Shown: one piece after another, positions 3,673-5,283 of the stretch | Position numbering within the stretch: the first letter of the stretch is position 1 | Layout of the letters: every line of letters begins with the position of its first letter | From: Clostridiales bacterium | Lineage (GTDB): Bacteria; Bacillota; Clostridia; Christensenellales; Pumilibacteraceae | Length of the DNA stretch: 5,283 nucleotides | NCBI GenBank assembly: GCA_029069015.1 | Contig: JAIEBL010000315.1 | Coordinates: 1-5,283 of the forward strand | Direction of reading: 5' to 3' | Notes under the pieces: generated by a model | Databases searched by the model: none | What the model was told of the DNA's origin: nothing | The model's input: only the letters and a program-made list of their open reading frames with translations | Made by a program: the position numbers and the translations under genes

Positions 3673-5001
3673 GTGGAACAAGGAACTTTCTTTACGAATA
3701 ACGCAGAGCAGCCGCTTGCGGCGCGGCTTCGGCCACGCGATCTCGACGAGTTTGCGGGGCAGCGGCATTTGCTCGGCGAGGGCAAGATCCTGCGGCGTCT
3801 GATAGAGGGCGACCGCGTGGGGTCTATGATTTTCTGGGGCCCGCCGGGGGTGGGAAAGACCACGCTCGCGCGCATTATCGCGCACCGCACGAAAGCAAAG
3901 TTCATTGACTTTTCGGCGGTGACGAGCGGCATCAAAGAGATCAAGCAGGTCATGGAGCAGGCGGAAAAAGGGCGTCTGTTCGGCGACAAGACGATATTGT
4001 TTGTGGACGAAATTCACCGCTTCAACAAGGCGCAGCAGGATGCGTTTTTGCCCTACGTGGAAAAGGGGAGCATTATCCTCATCGGTGCGACGACCGAAAA
4101 CCCGTCGTTCGAGGTAAACGGCGCATTGCTTAGCCGATGCAAGGTGTTCGTGTTGCAGGCGCTCAAAGAGGACGAAGTGGAAGCGCTTCTCCGCCGTGCG
4201 CTCAGCGACGAACGCGGCTACGGCGGCACGGTGGACATCGACGACGAAACGCTTTCGATGATCGCGGCTTTCGGGAATGGTGACGCGCGCAACGCGCTCT
4301 CTACGCTCGAAATGGCAGTCCTTAACGGCGACGAGGAAAAGGGACGGGTGCGCGTCACGCGGGAGAATGTGGAGCAGTGCACGTCTAAGAAGTCGCTTTT
4401 ATACGATAAGTCGGGCGAGGAGCACTACAACCTGATTTCCGCGCTTCATAAGTCGATGCGCAATTCCGACCCCGATGCGGCGGTGTATTGGTTGGCTCGT
4501 ATGCTCGAAGCGGGGGAAGACCCGCTCTATATCGCGCGTCGCGTCGTGCGGTTTGCAAGCGAGGACGTGGGGCTTGCCGACCCGCGCGCGGTGGAGATCT
4601 GCGTTGCGGCGTATCAGGCGTGTCACTTTATCGGCATGCCCGAATGCTCGGTGCACCTTACGCAAGCGGTGGTGTATCTGTCGCTTGCGCCCAAGAGCAA
4701 CGCGATGGAAGTTGCCTACATGCGTGCGCAAAAGGACGCGCTCAGTCAGCTGGCCGAGCCCGTACCGCTCGTGATACGCAACGCGCCCACGCGCCTTATG
4801 AAGGACATCGGTTACGGCAAGGGCTACGAGTACGCGCACGATATGGAAGACAAACTCTCGACCATGCAATGCTTGCCCGATTCGCTTGTAGGCAGGGAAT
4901 ACTACAAACCCACCGAAGAGGGCTTAGAGGGGCGGTTCAAGACGCGATTGAACGAAATCAAAGAGTGGAAGAAAGCACACCGTAAAGAGGATAAGAAGTA
5001 A
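3673..5001 (+). CDS. rarA: Replication-associated recombination protein A (RarA/MgsA), AAA+ ATPase
   Basis: The product has 442 residues, close to the usual size of the family. RarA (MgsA; related to eukaryotic WRNIP1) is a cytosolic AAA+ ATPase of the clamp-loader clade that acts at stalled replication forks. The N-terminus PLAARLRPRDLDEFAGQ (14-30) is typical. Walker A is GPPGVGKTT (56-64), Walker B is ILFVDEIHRF (108-117, D112 and E113), sensor 1 is GATTEN (138-143), the arginine-finger region is LLSRCKVF (R155) and sensor 2 is GDARNALSTLE (203-213). The C-terminal tetramerisation domain carries DKSGEEHYN, SDPDAAVYWLARMLEAGEDP (about 246-284), RFASEDVGLADPRA (293-306) and the YGKGYEYAHD word (381-390). 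All catalytic residues are present. The start is GTG at 3673, with GGCGGA (3658-3663) nine bases before it; the next residues, EQGTFF, fit the family N-terminus. A near-consensus promoter lies just upstream. It is followed after 21 bases by a membrane protein gene that may be co-transcribed. Confidence 0.97.
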   Translation: MEQGTFFTNNAEQPLAARLRPRDLDEFAGQRHLLGEGKILRRLIEGDRVGSMIFWGPPGVGKTTLARIIAHRTKAKFIDFSAVTSGIKEIKQVMEQAEKGRLFGDKTILFVDEIHRFNKAQQDAFLPYVEKGSIILIGATTENPSFEVNGALLSRCKVFVLQALKEDEVEALLRRALSDERGYGGTVDIDDETLSMIAAFGNGDARNALSTLEMAVLNGDEEKGRVRVTRENVEQCTSKKSLLYDKSGEEHYNLISALHKSMRNSDPDAAVYWLARMLEAGEDPLYIARRVVRFASEDVGLADPRAVEICVAAYQACHFIGMPECSVHLTQAVVYLSLAPKSNAMEVAYMRAQKDALSQLAEPVPLVIRNAPTRLMKDIGYGKGYEYAHDMEDKLSTMQCLPDSLVGREYYKPTEEGLEGRFKTRLNEIKEWKKAHRKEDKK

Positions 5002-5022
5002 AAGGGGATTGTAGATTACAGA

Positions 5023-5283
5023 ATGATACTTTCGGTAGCAACAAATAAAATCCCGTATTACGTCATCGCAGGGGGCGTATACGGCGTCATAGGCGTGGTG
5101 ATCGTTCTTGCAATCGTGTTCGGGCTTCGCGCGCGCGTATCGGCGAAGTGGGACATAAACGATCGGCTCCCCGACGGTTTTTCGCCCCTCGATATCCAGC
5201 GCGTGCTAGGCGGCATAACGTATCCGCGCCGTATCACGAAGGCGCTTTTGTACCATTGGGCGAACATGGGTTACATTAAAATC
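5023..5283 (+). CDS. N-terminal part of a membrane protein resembling the C-terminal region of DUF2207 proteins, truncated by the window edge
   Basis: An open frame from ATG 5023 runs 87 codons off the window. Residues 12-35 are a hydrophobic, Gly/Val/Ile-rich membrane helix, followed by a basic flank (R36, R38, K42). The segment LPDGFSPLDIQRVLGGITYP (49-68) and ALLYHWANMGYIKI (74-87) resembles, from memory, the part of DUF2207 proteins after their last N-terminal membrane segment, where an LPEGLSP word leads into a small winged-helix-like unit ending G-Y-L-x-I. The usual large N-terminal extracytoplasmic domain is missing, because the helix starts almost at the initiator. The ribosome site is poor: AGGGG (5003-5007) is 15 bases from the ATG. 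No in-frame ATG, GTG or TTG lies between that site and the ATG. With 21 bases between it and rarA it is probably in the same transcript. The coding call is fairly sure; the family call is moderate. Confidence 0.7.
   Translation, partial: MILSVATNKIPYYVIAGGVYGVIGVVIVLAIVFGLRARVSAKWDINDRLPDGFSPLDIQRVLGGITYPRRITKALLYHWANMGYIKI

Noticed and set aside
4399..4985. Overlapping frames of up to 165 codons inside rarA
   Set aside because: They are high-GC shadow frames of a gene whose domains are complete and well recognised.

Overview
The window looks like a Gram-positive, low-to-medium GC chromosome segment, most likely from a gut-type member of the Clostridia. The inference rests on three things: a lipoprotein built of BspA/TpLRR-type leucine-rich repeats, sigma-A style promoters (TTGACA / TATACT), and several U-tailed intrinsic terminators. 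I cannot name a species.

Layout. Bases 1-116 hold the last 37 codons of a gene that begins outside the window, perhaps a phosphotransferase. Bases 117-286 hold strong stem-loops and a probably bidirectional terminator. Bases 320-622 are an intergenic repeat cluster: palindromic elements of two families, then a 7-nt tandem repeat. A good extended -10 promoter (643-671) then fires into a compact region of about 209 nt (678-886). This region can fold into a multi-helix RNA closed by a perfect 16-bp stem, with a 14-bp pseudoknot or alternative pairing and a UUCG-capped intrinsic terminator. It is the least explained and most interesting part of the window. It is either a stand-alone small RNA or an attenuating leader for the next gene. 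That gene (966-3155) encodes a 729-residue secreted lipoprotein of LRR_5 type and ends in its own terminator (3166-3197).

A second intergenic repeat cluster (3221-3611) follows. It carries the same two repeat families and the same 7-nt tandem repeat, again running up to a promoter (3610-3638). That promoter drives rarA (3673-5001), a replication-associated recombination ATPase. Twenty-one bases later a membrane protein starts (5023 onward) and runs off the window; its cytosolic part resembles the C-terminal part of DUF2207 proteins.

How the pieces relate. The rarA unit is ordinary housekeeping DNA. The ncRNA/leader plus lipoprotein gene forms a self-contained cassette. It is bracketed by matching repeat clusters and is more AT-rich and internally repetitive than rarA, so it may be accessory DNA. 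All structures were found by reading complementarity by eye; no folding, homology or covariance search was run.
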